From assembly GCA_949358305.1 (NCBI GenBank), contig CASHSZ010000002.1, forward strand, positions 186,001 through 250,000: 64,000 nt of DNA, written 5' to 3'. The DNA is from Strigamia acuminata (taxonomy: Eukaryota; Arthropoda; Chilopoda; Geophilomorpha; Linotaeniidae). Positions 8,061 through 20,473 of the stretch are shown here, piece by piece. Each line of letters opens with the position of its first letter. The stretch's first letter is position 1. The notes below the pieces were generated by a model. It had not been told where the DNA came from and did no database searches. It saw only the letters and a program-made list of their open reading frames with translations. Made by a program: the position numbers and the translations under genes.

Positions 8061-11000
8061 CTATTTGTCAATTACAAAGATGTATTCGCATAGCGCGTTC
8101 AATCTGGATTTAGCTAACCATTTCGTCAGAATATCCGCGACATTTAATTCGCCAGAAACATGCTCGATTAAAAACGTTCCTTTCTCAAACCAATCTCTAA
8201 CGAAATGGAGCTTCACGTCTATATGTTTGTTTGCCCTGTTCTCGATCCTATTCTTACAGTATTGGATAGCCGGCTGGCTATCCGCAAAAACACAGGGCGT
8301 ATTTCGCTCGAGACAAAACATTATCTTCGCGTCGTAAAGGCGCTCGAGCCAAATAACTTCTTTCACCCCATCGACCACGGCGAGAAATTCGCTCTCCATG
8401 ATCGACAGGGAGGTCATCGATTGTTTGTGGCAATTCCACGAGATGGGAATGCCACCCATATAGACAATATGTCCCCCAAAGCTTCGTCGTCTGTCTTGAT
8501 CTAGGGCAAACGACGCGTCGGTGTAAACTGTCAAATTCTCGTTTTTACAGTTCGATAAGTTAATCGAATAATTCGACGTGGTGGCCAAATATCGCAGGAC
8601 CTGCAGTAACATATTGACATGGCGCGTCGAATGCGTCTCGTTATACTGGGAAAGCACTATTACTGAAAACAGTATGTCGGGTCTGGTTCGGCTGGCGATG
8701 AACAACAGACTTCCGACCAGAGATCTGTACGGGAATGAGGTGTCGGCTTTTTCCCCGGTTCTTACACCTTGAATCATGGTTCCCGGGGTTACTGGAACCT
8801 TTACTCGATGGCACGAGTCAATCCCGTACGCTTTGCAAAGCTTTTCAATATATTTCCGTTGGTGGATTTTAATCATGCCCCCGGACCTATCAAACTCAAT
8901 TCCTAAAAGTAAAGTTACGGGCCCCAGACTCACTACTTCAAACGATTCCCGTAACCACTTCAAAACGCATTGTTCCACATAGTCATCCTTGGAAAACAAC
9001 ACGATATCGTCCACGTAAAAGATGACTATTGCATCGTTGTCTAGGGCATAGACACAGTTTAAACCCAACAACGGTTGAAAGCCCAATTCAAGTAGTCGTA
9101 TGTGGAGGACCTGGTACCACATACGACCGGACTGGTGTAATCCATAAAGTGCTTTTAAAAGCATCCAGCATTTATGCTTATTATGGGCGGTACGATATCC
9201 CTTGGGGATCTCCATGTACTGTACCGTATCGAGGTCCCCGTAAAGGTACGCGGCCTTGATATCCAGGTGTAAATCCCGCCATCCCTTGAGTATCACCAAA
9301 GTGCAAAAGAACACTATCACTAGCACAAAGTTGACGACGGGGGAGAACACCTCCGTAAAGTCAACTCCGGGCTTTTGCTTAAAGCCCTGTGCGACGAGTC
9401 GGGCTCGGTAGCGTTGGATAACACCCGTGTGGTCGCGCTTCATTTTGTATATCCATTTCGATCCCAAGAGAGTCGTACCCTCGTCTAAAGTTGTTTTGTC
9501 AACTTCCTTGTAAACCGTTCTTTCATCGAACACATCAATTTCCTCTCTCATGGCTTTTATTCAATCAGGACGCTTGACGTGGTACATGGCTTCTTCGTAG
9601 GTTTCCGGCTCGACGGCACAGAAACCTGCAAACCCTAACGGTTCACCGTCCCCCTCTAATGTCTTAAAGTCAAATAAGGTCGCATCATATGCGTACCCTT
9701 CTTCATCGCACCACCGTGCGATATCAACTCGACTTCTTATCTTATCCTTTAAGGGCGTGATGTAAACAACATCTATTTGTCCCGCCGTCGCTCCGTCTTT
9801 GCGGACGGATGCGCGTCGTTCCCATTCCGCCATGTTTAACGGCAGTAGTTCCGGATGTAACATCACGTTCCCTTGCTTTTTCCTTGATCGTGATCCACGC
9901 CGTGTTTGAATCCCAGGAGGAATTTCAGGTTCCCCATCATTGTCAGGATAGATGTTGAAGTAATTCCCATCATCCCCCTTCGCCCCACCAATTTCTTCAA
10001 CAGGCTCATCCCCTGTATCCCCGTCCCCAAGAATGGGGTTCCCCTCAACGGGCATGAGTGGGGGTTGCTGAGCTGCCTGTTTAGCGACTGGCCTCAATTC
10101 AGGTCTCAGAGTAGGCTTTGGGGTCGTGGGCAATGCGGGTTTCACTTTCTGCTGCGGAGCAGGTTGTGGAACCTCCTGTATCGCAGGAGGGGGTTCCGGG
10201 GTTTCCGCCGGAATTGGGTCACCGACAACACTGTCGTCGTCAGAAAATGACCCATTGAACGAGTCCGAACTCGAAGTATCAAAGTCATTCTCCAATTCAG
10301 GCGACGTAACCGTCCCTAATTCAAACCAGAAATTGTTTTCAAAAATTTTGACGTGTTTAGACAAAAACACCTGATTTTTATTTGGATCCCAAATTCTGTA
10401 GCCGCGTGTAGAAGCGGCATATCCAATTAATGCCCCAGCCCATGCCCTGTCTTGTAATTTCCCACCCCGAGTCTGAGATGGGATATGGACATAAGTCAAT
10501 GAGCCAATGCACTTGACATGGCGAAGGGACAATTTCTTATTGTAAAACACAGAATAAGGTGTTTTTCCCCCAATTCCCGTATGTGGAAAACGGTTTTTCA
10601 GATATACAACTGAAACGGCAAGCTCTGCCCATAGAGTGGCGGGAAATTTATTCTCAAAAAGAAGTGCCCGAGTACCATTAAGAATGGTACGGTTCGCCCG
10701 TTCGGCGACCGAATTCATTTCTGGGTTGTATGCATTAGTCCTCATACACTTAAGCCCAATTGTCGCCACATAATCGTCCCATTGTCTAGATATGAACTCC
10801 CCTCCATTATCAGTTTTTATAGCCTTTACCTTCTTAGAGGTCGTTCGCTCAACTTCAAGTAGCCACCGCTTGAAATGTCCTAAAACGTCACTTTTCCGTT
10901 TCATGATGATTATCCACATAAAGCGGGAAAAATCATCGATGAGAATGAGATAATAGTACGCCCCACCCAATGTTTGAACTGGCGCGGGGCCCCACACGTC

Positions 11001-12909
11001 TAAGTGCACTATTTCCAAAATACTTTTTGTCGTAATTCCAATTATTGGGGGAAAACTAGCACGTGTACTCTTCGCCCTGGCGCAAAAGTCACACGTCGAC
11101 AACTCCTTATTCGAGAGTTTCAGCCCAAAAACATCAGTTGACTTTTCTAATCCCGCAATTCCCTTTGCATTTAAATGCCCTAGGCGGGAGTGCCAAATGT
11201 CCATCGTTTGAGCCTTATCTTTCTTGTCAAAAGTTTTAACCCCATTAGTAGAATTGTTCCCATTCTCTGCTTTGTCTGCATTGTTCTGCACAATTGAACT
11301 TGCCTCCTTAGAGGCATTGGCAGTCTTTGCCTTAATTTTATTCGAAACATTCGCTTGCGCATTAGTCGTAACATTCGCAGGCGCGTTGTTCGCAACACTC
11401 GCTTGCCCCTTTATCGCTGGTGCAGGTTTCCCTGACTCACTCGAATTTTGGGTTAATGCGTCCTTAAAACTAGGGTATGTTAGTATCGAATTTACAACTT
11501 CATCGCCTTTTATAAGCGGACTAGAAGACACTGTCGCAGCCTGTTGCGCAGGTAATGCGGCAGTGTTCACAGGGGAAATACGACAATTGACCTTATACAT
11601 CCGATCACTCGTGCGTTCCGCAGTGATGGAAGGGTCATCAATTTTGTCGTTATAAATAACCATTTTGCCATTTTTAATCATGGTCGTTGCCCCAGCTTCA
11701 TCCGTGCGGCCCAACGAAATCAAATTCTTCCTAAAGTTGGGTGCATAAAATACATTATGCAATGTAATTGCACGGGTGCGGGTTCCATAAATCGATGTCA
11801 ACGTCACATTTCCTATTCCTTCGATTCTCGACTTTCCTTCTCCCTGTTGCACGTGGCCAGTTAATGGCTTGAAGTCGGAGAACCAGTCTTTGTTGAAGGA
11901 GAAATGGTCCGTCGCCCCTGTGTCGACGTACCATTGCGAATCATAATTCGCGTGAGACACGTGGGAAGCCGGCACAGGGGGTTGTTGTTGAAGCCAAATC
12001 GCCGCGGAGTAATAAGAGACTGGAGAGTCACTGAATATGTCAGCCTGTGTGACAGTGGCCTTTTGCTGGCCTCTTCCACGTCCCTTGCCCCGTGGATTGC
12101 CTCTAAATTGTCCAGTTTGGTTTCCTTTTGCTTGGAATTGCTGTTTCGGTGGAGTAGGGCATTCACGGGCGAAGTGGCCCGTCCCACCGCAAGTAAAACA
12201 GATGCGTGGGCCGCCGGGTGCATTTCCACCACGTCCGCGTTGTCTTCCGCCTTGGTTAAAGAAGGCACCAGTGTTCTCCAATGGCGCCTTGGAAGGCACG
12301 CCAAACTCGTCGGTTGTTACATGTAGGCGGTTGTATTCGCCTACCAGGCGTTCCTTGACCGCTGCTGCCGTGAACTCTGTGTCACCCCAGTGATAAACCG
12401 TCTGCTTGACCGGTTCGTATTGGGGTGGCAGCAGGTCAAGATACTGAAAGGCGTGAAACTCATCAGAAATTTGAATCTTGACATCTGCAAGCTGTACTAC
12501 TTTCCGATCAACACGTGCGGTGAAAACAAACATCTCTTCGTTTTCATGCAACCGCATGTCTAAAAATTCCCTGCGAAGACGGGCTTTACGTGCCCGGGTC
12601 GTGGGCTGGTAGGCAGCTTTCAGTGCCTCCCACACTTCTTTAGCAGTGGCCTGGGCAACCGCCACGACCTGTTGGGCCTCGCCGCAAGCCAAACAAATGG
12701 TGGAGCGGGCCCTTTCTTCGCCTTTCTCAAAATCCCTTGTCTCTCGAAACGGTGATCCGGCCGGCGGCTCTTTTGTCTTGCCGGTCACGTGGCCCCCAAA
12801 CACCGTACGATTGGAGGAGGAGCTGTACCTGTACGCTCCAGGTCGGATAGTTGGTTCCGTCCAACTTTTTCACGTCCTTGTAATCATCATGGCGGTCGTA
12901 GGACGCCAT
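8061..12909 (-). pseudogene. B2 gag-pol with one frameshift and one nonsense codon
   Basis: The ATG is at 12909 (MASYDRHDD) and the stop at 8063-8061. The order is Gag with a CX2CX4HX4C zinc knuckle near 12160-12205, protease (DTGATD) near 11925, HHCC zinc and D-D-35-E integrase, RVT_2 reverse transcriptase with YVDD at 9017-9006, and RNase H. Two lesions are visible. A run of five C at 12793-12797 (B1 has four) shifts the frame early in Gag, and a TGG-to-TGA change at 9563-9561 stops Pol just before the RT. Between the lesions the frame is open for 1,080 codons. The five-C lesion is shared with the neighbouring tandem unit; the nonsense codon is private to B2. This gives the order of mutations and recombination. 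Confidence 0.95.
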
Positions 12910-14002
12910 TTCGGGAAATTTGCGACGAAATTTAGTGAAGAACCGAAGCACAAGTCACACAAACCACGTAAATTCGTCGCACGGATGCAGAATTCCCCCA
13001 AAAATGAAGGCGAATAATGCACACAACCCGGGGAATCTCAATAAGTGAGATTGAAAAACCTTGACTAGCAATCCCCCAACTCTTCCGTTCGCGCCTCCTG
13101 GGGCCCGCGGGATGGTTGGGTGGCCGTGGATAAGCCTAGCCAAGAATACAGTGCTACGTGCCCGACTGGACGTAGGGTAGCACCGATTCTAACAGGGGAC
13201 CACAACAAAACCTTAAAACTAACAGAGTTTCACGACAAAATTTTAAAGAAAAATACACTTTATGATGTGAAGACGGCCAATTACGGGATCCTTGCGCCGT
13301 AATTGGTTCCCACGATGCGTAAAACGTCGGCTTGACGTTATCGGTGCACGGACATGGGCTGACGTGCTTCCACACGCACACTTCCGTGCTTATGTGGGAA
13401 AAAAACGATTTAAATCGGCGGTGCGCCCGTCGCGCCTTCGTGAAACGAACTCCGGGGTCCGAAACACGGTAATCAATGCCTGCACACACGCTTATCGTGT
13501 GCAGGACTTCTCGTTGGCTACAGACTTCTCTGTATGCTGTGAAAATCGTCGTTCGCGACGATAAATCCAAAAAGAAAATGGCCGCCGTCGCGAAAATCTT
13601 CCGTGATGGCGTCCAAACGTGCTTATTTCGCACAAAATCGACAAATAAATGTTCCTACCGTCCTTGGTAATCCAGTAGTGTGTCTAGTTGGACACACAAC
13701 ACTGTAGAAAATTCCTACAAAGCGCCGGGATTCGCACGCACTTGCAGAAATCTCGAAACACGATAAATCCGATCGTCGCTTTTTCCCACGACGTCGGGAC
13801 GTTGACAACACGTATTTTCCGTGCTGGAAACGTTCACAAAAACACTCGAACCTCGTTGTAAACTCCGCACACGAATCCACGATGATTTCCGCACCAAAAA
13901 CTCGTTTTTACGACGAGCTGGGCGGGCGCACACTCGGCGACTTCTCGTAGTCGCAAAATGGCCGTTTCTTCTTCAAAAACGTCGTTGCCAGATCGTTTTT
14001 AC
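12910..14002 (-). other. 5' leader of B2
   Basis: About 1.1 kb lies between the primer site and gag. It holds two perfect hairpins (13034-13052, 7-bp stem; 13479-13505, 9-bp stem). A 159-codon frame (13633 to 13154) overlaps a similar-sized frame in B1's leader. The two agree at both ends but not in the middle, where the frame drifts, so I do not call it a gene. Confidence 0.75.
13479..13505 (-). other. conserved 9-bp leader hairpin (B family)
   Basis: CCTGCACAC (13479-13487) pairs with GTGTGCAGG (13497-13505) around a 9-base loop. The same stem occurs at 19591-19617 and, in the much more diverged leader of B1, at 35032-35058. There the loop differs at one base and the stem is unchanged. A packaging or dimerisation role is possible. 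Confidence 0.6.
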
Positions 14003-14014
14003 CCTCTGCTACCA
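14003..14014 (-). promoter_or_regulatory. primer-binding site of B2, initiator tRNA-Met
   Basis: On the minus strand TGGTAGCAGAGG lies 3 bases from the 5' LTR and matches the complement of the 12 terminal bases of initiator tRNA-Met. The match stops there, unlike the 18-base match in element A. The same site occurs at 20115-20126 and 35566-35577. Confidence 0.85.
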
Positions 14015-14017
14015 CTT

Positions 14018-14361
14018 TGAAGAGTTGCAATGGCCTGTGCGCTGTCGAAATAACTCGGAAACATCATTTTGGCTGGGCGGATAAATCGGACACGCGTCCG
14101 CCATCTTTTATTACAAAAATAAGTGTGTTACATAAAAACCTGGTTCGAGGCTAATCGCCCTCGATCTCAAACACAATGAAATCATAGAACAAATCATTGT
14201 TTCAATACACTGACTTGTTCTTTACAGAAAGACAAAACTAATGGATAAAACAAACAGAACAACATAAACAATAAGTGCTCATTTGAGCAGATGACAGGTT
14301 GTGTGTGTTGTCACGTAAACTACGCGGATGCGAGGACAAACAGGAAAACGTCAACCTAACA
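14018..14361 (-). repeat. 5' LTR of B2 (344 bp)
   Basis: It matches the 3' LTR at 7700-8043. It is followed at 14362 by ATTCT, the right target duplication, and then by B-family pol sequence. Confidence 0.97.
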
Positions 14362-14366
14362 ATTCT

Positions 14367-17300
14367 TACAGTATTGGATAGCCGGCTGGCTATCCGCAAA
14401 AACACAGGGCGTATTTCGCTCGAGACAAAACATTATCTTCGCGTCGTAAAGGCGCTCGAGCCAAATAACTTCTTTCACCCCATCGACCACGGCGAGAAAT
14501 TCGCTCTCCATGATCGACAGGGAGGTCATCGATTGTTTGTGGCAATTCCACGAGATGGGAATGCCACCCATATAGACAATATGTCCCCCAAAGCTTCGTC
14601 GTCTGTCTTGATCTAGGGCAAACGACGCGTCGGTGTAAACTGTCAAATTCTCGTTTTTACAGTTCGATAAGTTAATCGAATAATTCGACGTGGTGGCCAA
14701 ATATCGCAGGACCTGCAGTAACATATTGACATGGCGCGTCGAATGCGTCTCGTTATACTGGGAAAGCACTATTACTGAAAACAGTATGTCGGGTCTGGTT
14801 CGGCTGGCGATGAACAACAGACTTCCGACCAGAGATCTGTACGGGAATGAGGTGTCGGCTTTTTCCCCGGTTCTTACACCTTGAATCATGGTTCCCGGGG
14901 TTACTGGAACCTTTACTCGATGGCACGAGTCAATCCCGTACGCTTTACAAAGCTTTTCAATATATTTCCGTTGGTGGATTTTAATCATGCCCCCGGACCT
15001 ATCAAACTCAATTCCTAAAAGTAAAGTTACGGGCCCCAGACTCACTACTTCAAACGATTCCCGTAACCACTTCAAAACGCATTGTTCCACATAGTCATCC
15101 TTGGAAAACAACACGATATCGTCCACGTAAAAGATGACTATTGCATCGTTGTCTAGGGCATAGACACAGTTTAAACCCAACAACGGTTGAAAGCCCAATT
15201 CAAGTAGTCGTATGTGGAGGACCTGGTACCACATACGACCGGACTGGTGTAATCCATAAAGTGCTTTTAAAAGCATCCAGCATTTATGCTTATTATGGGC
15301 GGTACGATATCCCTTGGGGATCTCCATGTACTGTACCGTATCGAGGTCCCCGTAAAGGTACGCGGCCTTGATATCCAGGTGTAAATCCCGCCATCCCTTA
15401 AGGATTACCAAAGTGCAAAAGAACACTATCACTAGCACGAAGTTGACGACGGGGGAGAACACCTCCGTAAAGTCAACTCCGGGCTTTTGCTTAAAGCCCT
15501 GTGCGACAAGTCGGGCTCTGTAGCGTTGGATAACACCCGTGTGGTCGCGCTTCATCTTGTATATCCATTTCGATCCCAAGAGAGTCGTACCCTCGTCTAA
15601 AGTTGTTTTGTCAACTTCCTTGTAAACCGTTCTTTCATCGAACACATCAATCTCCTCTCTCATGGCTTTTATCCAATCAGGACGCTTGATGTGGTACATG
15701 GCTTCTTCGTAGGTTTCTGGCTCGACGGCACAGAAACCTGCAAACCCTAACGGTTCACCGTCCCCCTCTAATGTCTTAAAGTCAAATAAGGTCGCATCAT
15801 ATGCGTACCCTTCTTCATCGCACCACCGTGCGATGTCAACTCGACTTCTTATCTTATCCTTTAAGGGCGTGATGTAAACAACATCTATTTGTCCCGCCGT
15901 CGCTCCGTCTTTGCGGACGGATGCGCGTCGTTCCCATTCCGCCATATTTAACGGCAGTAGTTCCGGATGTAACATCACGTTCCCTTGCTTTTTCTTTGAT
16001 CGTGATCCACGCCGTGTTTGAATCCCAGGAGGAATTTCAGGTTCCCCATCATTGTCAGGATAGATGTTGAAGTAATTCCCATCATCCCCCTTCGCCCCAC
16101 CAATTTCTTCAACAGGCTCATCCCCTGTATCCCCGTCTCCAAAAATAGGGTTCCCCTCAACGGGCATGAGTGGGGGTTGCTGAGCTGCCTGTTTAGCGAC
16201 TGGCCTCAATTCAGGTCTAAAAGTAGGCTTTGGGGTCGTGGGCAATGCGGGTTTCACTTTTTGCTGCGGAACAGGTTGTGGAACCTCCTGTATCGCAGGA
16301 GGGGGTTCCGGGATTTCCGCCGGAATTGGGTCACCGACAACACTGTCGTCGTCAGAAAATGACCCATTGAACGAGTCCGAACTCGAAGTATCAAAGTCAT
16401 TCTCCAATTCAGGCGACGCAACCGTCCCCAATTCAAACCAGAAATTGTTTTCAAAAATTTTGACGTGTTTAGACAAAAACACCTGATTTTTATTCGGATC
16501 CCAAATTCTATAGCCGCGTGTAGAAGCGGCGTATCCAATTAATGCCCCAGCCCATGCCCTGTCTTGTAATTTCCCACCCCGAGTCTGAGATGGGATATGG
16601 ACATAAGTTAATGAGCCAATGCACTTGACATGGCGAAGGGACAATTTCTTATTATAAAACACAGAATAAGGTGTTTTCCCACCAATTCCCGTATGTGGAA
16701 AACGGTTTTTCAGATATACAACTGAAACGGCAAGCTCTGCCCATAGAGTGGCGGGAAATTTATTCTCAAAAAGAAGTGCCCGAGTACCATTAAGGATGGT
16801 ACGGTTCGCCCGTTCGGCGACCGAATTCATTTCTGGGCTGTATGCATTAGTCCTCATACACTTAAGCCCAATTGTCGCCACATAATCGTCCCATTGTCTA
16901 GATATGAACTCCCCTCCATTATCAGTTTTTATAGCCTTTACCTTCTTAGAGGTCGTTCGCTCAACTTCAAGTAGCCACCGCTTGAAATGTCCTAAAACGT
17001 CACTTTTCCGTTTCATGATGATTATCCACATAAAGCGGGAAAAATCATCGATGAGAATGAGATAATAGTACGCCCCACCCAATGTTTGAACTGGCGCGGG
17101 GCCCCACACGTCTAAGTGCACTATTTCCAAAATACTTTTTGTCGTAATTCCAATTATTGGGGGAAAACTAGCACGTGTACTCTTCGCCCTGGCGCAAAAG
17201 TCACACGTCGACAACTCCTTATTCGAGAGTTTCAGCCCAAAAACATCAGTTGACTTTTCTAACCCCGCAATTCCCTTTGCATTTAAATGCCCTAGGCGGG

Positions 17301-19021
17301 AGTGCCAAATGTCCATCGTTTGAGCCTTATCTTTCTTGTCAAAAGTTTTAACCCCATTAGTAGAATTGTTCCCATTCTCTGCTTTGTCTGCATTGTTCTG
17401 CACAATTGAACTTGCCTCCTTAGAGGCATTGGCAGTCTTTGCCTTAATTTTATTCGAAACATTCGCTTGCGCATTAGTCGTAACATTCGCAGGCGCGTTG
17501 TTCGCAACACTCGCTTGCCCCTTTATCGCTGGTGCAGGTTTCCCTGACTCACTCGAATTTTGGGTTAATGCGTCCTTAAAACTAGGGTATGTTAGTATCG
17601 AATTTACAACTTCATCGCCTTTTATAAGCGGACTAGAAGACACTGTCGCAGCCTGTTGCGCAGGTAATGCGGCAGTGTTCACAGGGGAAATACGACAATT
17701 GACCTTATACATCCGATCACTCGTGCGTTCCGCAGTGATGGAAGGGTCATCAATTTTGTCGTTATAAATAACCATTTTGCCATTTTTAATCATGGTCGTT
17801 GCCCCAGCTTCATCCGTGCGACCCAACGAAATCAAATTCTTCCTAAAGTTGGGTGCATAAAATACATTATGCAATGTAATTGCACGGGTGCGGGTTCCAT
17901 AAATCGATGTCAACGTCACATTTCCTATTCCTTCGATTCTCGACTTTCCTTCTCCCTGTTGCACGTGGCCAGTTAATGGCTTGAAGTCGGAGAACCAGTC
18001 TTTGTTGAAGGAGAAATGGTCCGTCGCCCCTGTGTCGACGTACCATTGCGAATCATAATTCGCGTGAGACACGTGGGAAGCCGGCACAGGGGGTTGTTGT
18101 TGAAGCCAAATCGCCGCGGAGTAATAAGAGACTGGAGAGTCACTGAATATGTCAGCCTGTGTGACAGTGGCCTTTTGCTGGCCTCTTCCACGTCCCTTGC
18201 CCCGTGGATTGCCTCTAAATTGTCCAGTTTGGTTTCCTTTTGCTTGGAATTGCTGTTTCGGTGGAGTAGGGCATTCACGGGCGAAGTGGCCCGTCCCACC
18301 GCAAGTAAAACAGATGCGTGGGCCGCCGGGTGCATTTCCACCACGTCCGCGTTGTCTTCCGCCTTGGTTAAAGAAGGCACCAGTGTTCTCCAATGGCGCC
18401 TTGGAAGGCACGCCAAACTCGTCGGTTGTTACATGTAGGCGGTTGTATTCGCCTACCAGGCGTTCCTTGACCGCTGCTGCCGTGAACTCTGTGTCACCCC
18501 AGTGATAAACCGTCTGCTTGACCGGTTCGTATTGGGGTGGCAGCAGGTCAAGATACTGAAAGGCGTGAAACTCATCAGAAATTTGAATCTTGACATCTGC
18601 AAGCTGTACTACTTTCCGATCAACACGTGCGGTGAAAACAAACATCTCTTCGTTTTCATGCAACCGCATGTCTAAAAATTCCCTGCGAAGACGGGCTTTA
18701 CGTGCCCGGGTCGTGGGCTGGTAGGCAGCTTTCAGTGCCTCCCACACTTCTTTAGCAGTGGCCTGGGCAACCGCCACGACCTGTTGGGCCTCGCCGCAAG
18801 CCAAACAAATGGTGGAGCGGGCCCTTTCTTCGCCTTTCTCAAAATCCCTTGTCTCTCGAAACGGTGATCCGGCCGGCGGCTCTTTTGTCTTGCCGGTCAC
18901 GTGGCCCCCAAACACCGTACGATTGGAGGAGGAGCTGTACCTGTACGCTCCAGGTCGGATAGTTGGTTCCGTCCAACTTTTTCACGTCCTTGTAATCATC
19001 ATGGCGGTCGTAGGACGCCAT
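14367..19021 (-). pseudogene. recombinant B-family gag-pol in the tandem unit, frameshifted and truncated
   Basis: The gag ATG at 19021 corresponds to 12909 in B2. The five-C run near 18905-18909 shifts the frame in early Gag, after which about 1,515 codons are open through zinc knuckle, protease, integrase, RT (with YVDD) and most of RNase H. The codon that is a nonsense codon in B2 is TGG here, because this half of the unit derives from B1. The 3' end is cut where the LTR at 14361 begins, so the last 64 RNase H codons are missing and the frame stops inside the LTR at 14356. Confidence 0.93.
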
Positions 19022-20129
19022 TTCGGGAAATTTGCGACGAAATTTAGTGAAGAACCGAAGCACAAGTCACACAAACCACGTAAATTCGTCGCACGGATGC
19101 AGAATTCCCCCAAAAATGAAGGCGAATAATGCACACAACCCGGGGAATCTCAATAAGTGAGATTGAAAAACCTTGACTAGCAATCCCCCAACTCTTCCGT
19201 TCGCGCCTCCTGGGGCCCGCGGGATGGTTGGGTGGCCGTGGATAAGCCTAGCCAAGAATACAGTGCTACGTGCCCGACTGGACGTAGGGTAGCACCGATT
19301 CTAACAGGGGACCACAACAAAACCTTAAAACTAACAGAGTTTCACGACAAAATTTTAAAGAAAAATACACTTTATGATGTGAAGACGGCCAATTACGGGA
19401 TCCTTGCGCCGTAATTGGTTCCCACGATGCGTAAAACGTCGGCTTGACGTTATCGGTGCACGGACATGGGCTGACGTGCTTCCACACGCACACTTCCGTG
19501 CTTATGTGGGAAAAAAACGATTTAAATCGGCGGTGCGCCCGTCGCGCCTTCGTGAAACGAACTCCGGGGTCCGAAACACGGTAATCAATGCCTGCACACA
19601 CGCTTATCGTGTGCAGGACTTCTCGTTGGCTACAGACTTCTCTGTATGCTGTGAAAATCGTCGTTCGCGACGATAAATCCAAAAAGAAAATGGCCGCCGT
19701 CGCGAAAATCTTCCGTGATGGCGTCCAAACGTGCTTATTTCGCACAAAATCGACAAATAAATGTTCCTACCGTCCTTGGTAATCCAGTAGTGTGTCTAGT
19801 TGGACACACAACACTGTAGAAAATTCCTACAAAGCGCCGGGATTCGCACGCACTTGCAGAAATCTCGAAACACGATAAATCCGATCGTCGCTTTTTCCCA
19901 CGACGTCGGGACGTTGACAACACGTATTTTCCGTGCTGGAAACGTTCACAAAAACACTCGAACCTCGTTGTAAACTCCGCACACGAATCCACGATGATTT
20001 CCGCACCAAAAACTCGTTTTTACGACGAGCTGGGCGGGCGCACACTCGGCGACTTCTCGTAGTCGCAAAATGGCCGTTTCTTCTTCAAAAACGTCGTTGC
20101 CAGATCGTTTTTACCCTCTGCTACCACTT
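19022..20129 (-). other. leader and primer site of the tandem unit
   Basis: It matches the B2 leader (12910-14017), offset by 6,112 bp. The hairpin (19591-19617) and the primer site TGGTAGCAGAGG (20115-20126) are both present. It contains no additional gene. Confidence 0.85.
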
Positions 20130-20473
20130 TGAAGAGTTGCAATGGCCTGTGCGCTGTCGAAATAACTCGGAAACATCATTTTGGCTGGGCGGATAAATCG
20201 GACACGCGTCCGCCATCTTTTATTACAAAAATAAGTGTGTTACATAAAAACCTGGTTCGAGGCTAATCGCCCTCGATCTCAAACACAATGAAATCATAGA
20301 ACAAATCATTGTTTCAATACACTGACTTGTTCTTTACAGAAAGACAAAACTAATGGATAAAACAAACAGAACAACATAAACAATAAGTGCTCATTTGAGC
20401 AGATGACAGGTTGTGTGTGTTGTCACGTAAACTACGCGGATGCGAGGACAAACAGGAAAACGTCAACCTAACA
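20130..20473 (-). repeat. third 344-bp B2-type LTR
   Basis: It matches the LTRs at 7700 and 14018. Its right flank is ATTCT (20474-20478) followed by B1 pol, which is the original right junction of the B2 insertion in B1. Confidence 0.95.

Larger units (their letters stand above)
7700..14361 (-). mobile_element. Ty1/copia element B2, complete (344-bp LTRs), inserted in B1
   Basis: This 6,662-bp element has 344-bp LTRs at 7700-8043 and 14018-14361, identical as far as I compared, and ATTCT duplications at 7695-7699 and 14362-14366. It belongs to the same family as B1 but to a subfamily with a shorter LTR and a clearly different leader. It is inserted in B1's RNase H coding sequence in the same orientation. 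Its own gag-pol carries a frameshift and a nonsense codon, so it cannot make a complete polyprotein. Confidence 0.97.
14362..20473 (-). repeat. 6,112-bp extra tandem unit: recombinant of B1 and B2 plus one LTR
   Basis: This segment starts at ATTCT inside pol, runs through pol, gag and leader, and ends with a 344-bp LTR (20130-20473). ATTCT then follows again at 20474. It has no left LTR or 3' end of its own, so it is not an independent insertion. Bases at 15667, 17254 and 17821 agree with B1 and differ from B2. The base in the AGATACTG word near 18553 and the five-C run near 18907 agree with B2 and differ from B1. The switch therefore lies between about 17,822 and 18,553. This is the product expected from crossing-over between B1's interior on one chromatid and B2's interior on the other. 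Confidence 0.9.

Noticed and set aside
9029-9259. Many short frames antisense to B-family pol, repeated at each B copy (for example 9029-9259, 11224-11655, 11904-12326)
   Set aside because: They lie opposite a well-supported coding strand, recur only because the element recurs, and resemble no known protein.
13154-13633. 159-codon frame in the B2 leader (and 162 codons at 34710-35198 in B1) as a conserved gene
   Set aside because: The two translations agree only at their ends. In the middle the frames shift relative to each other and the start codon is not shared. Nucleotide similarity alone explains the agreement.
14362-20473. A third independent B insertion at the same ATTCT site
   Set aside because: It would need its own 3' LTR and 3' interior next to the left ATTCT, which are absent. 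The variant switch fits recombination instead.
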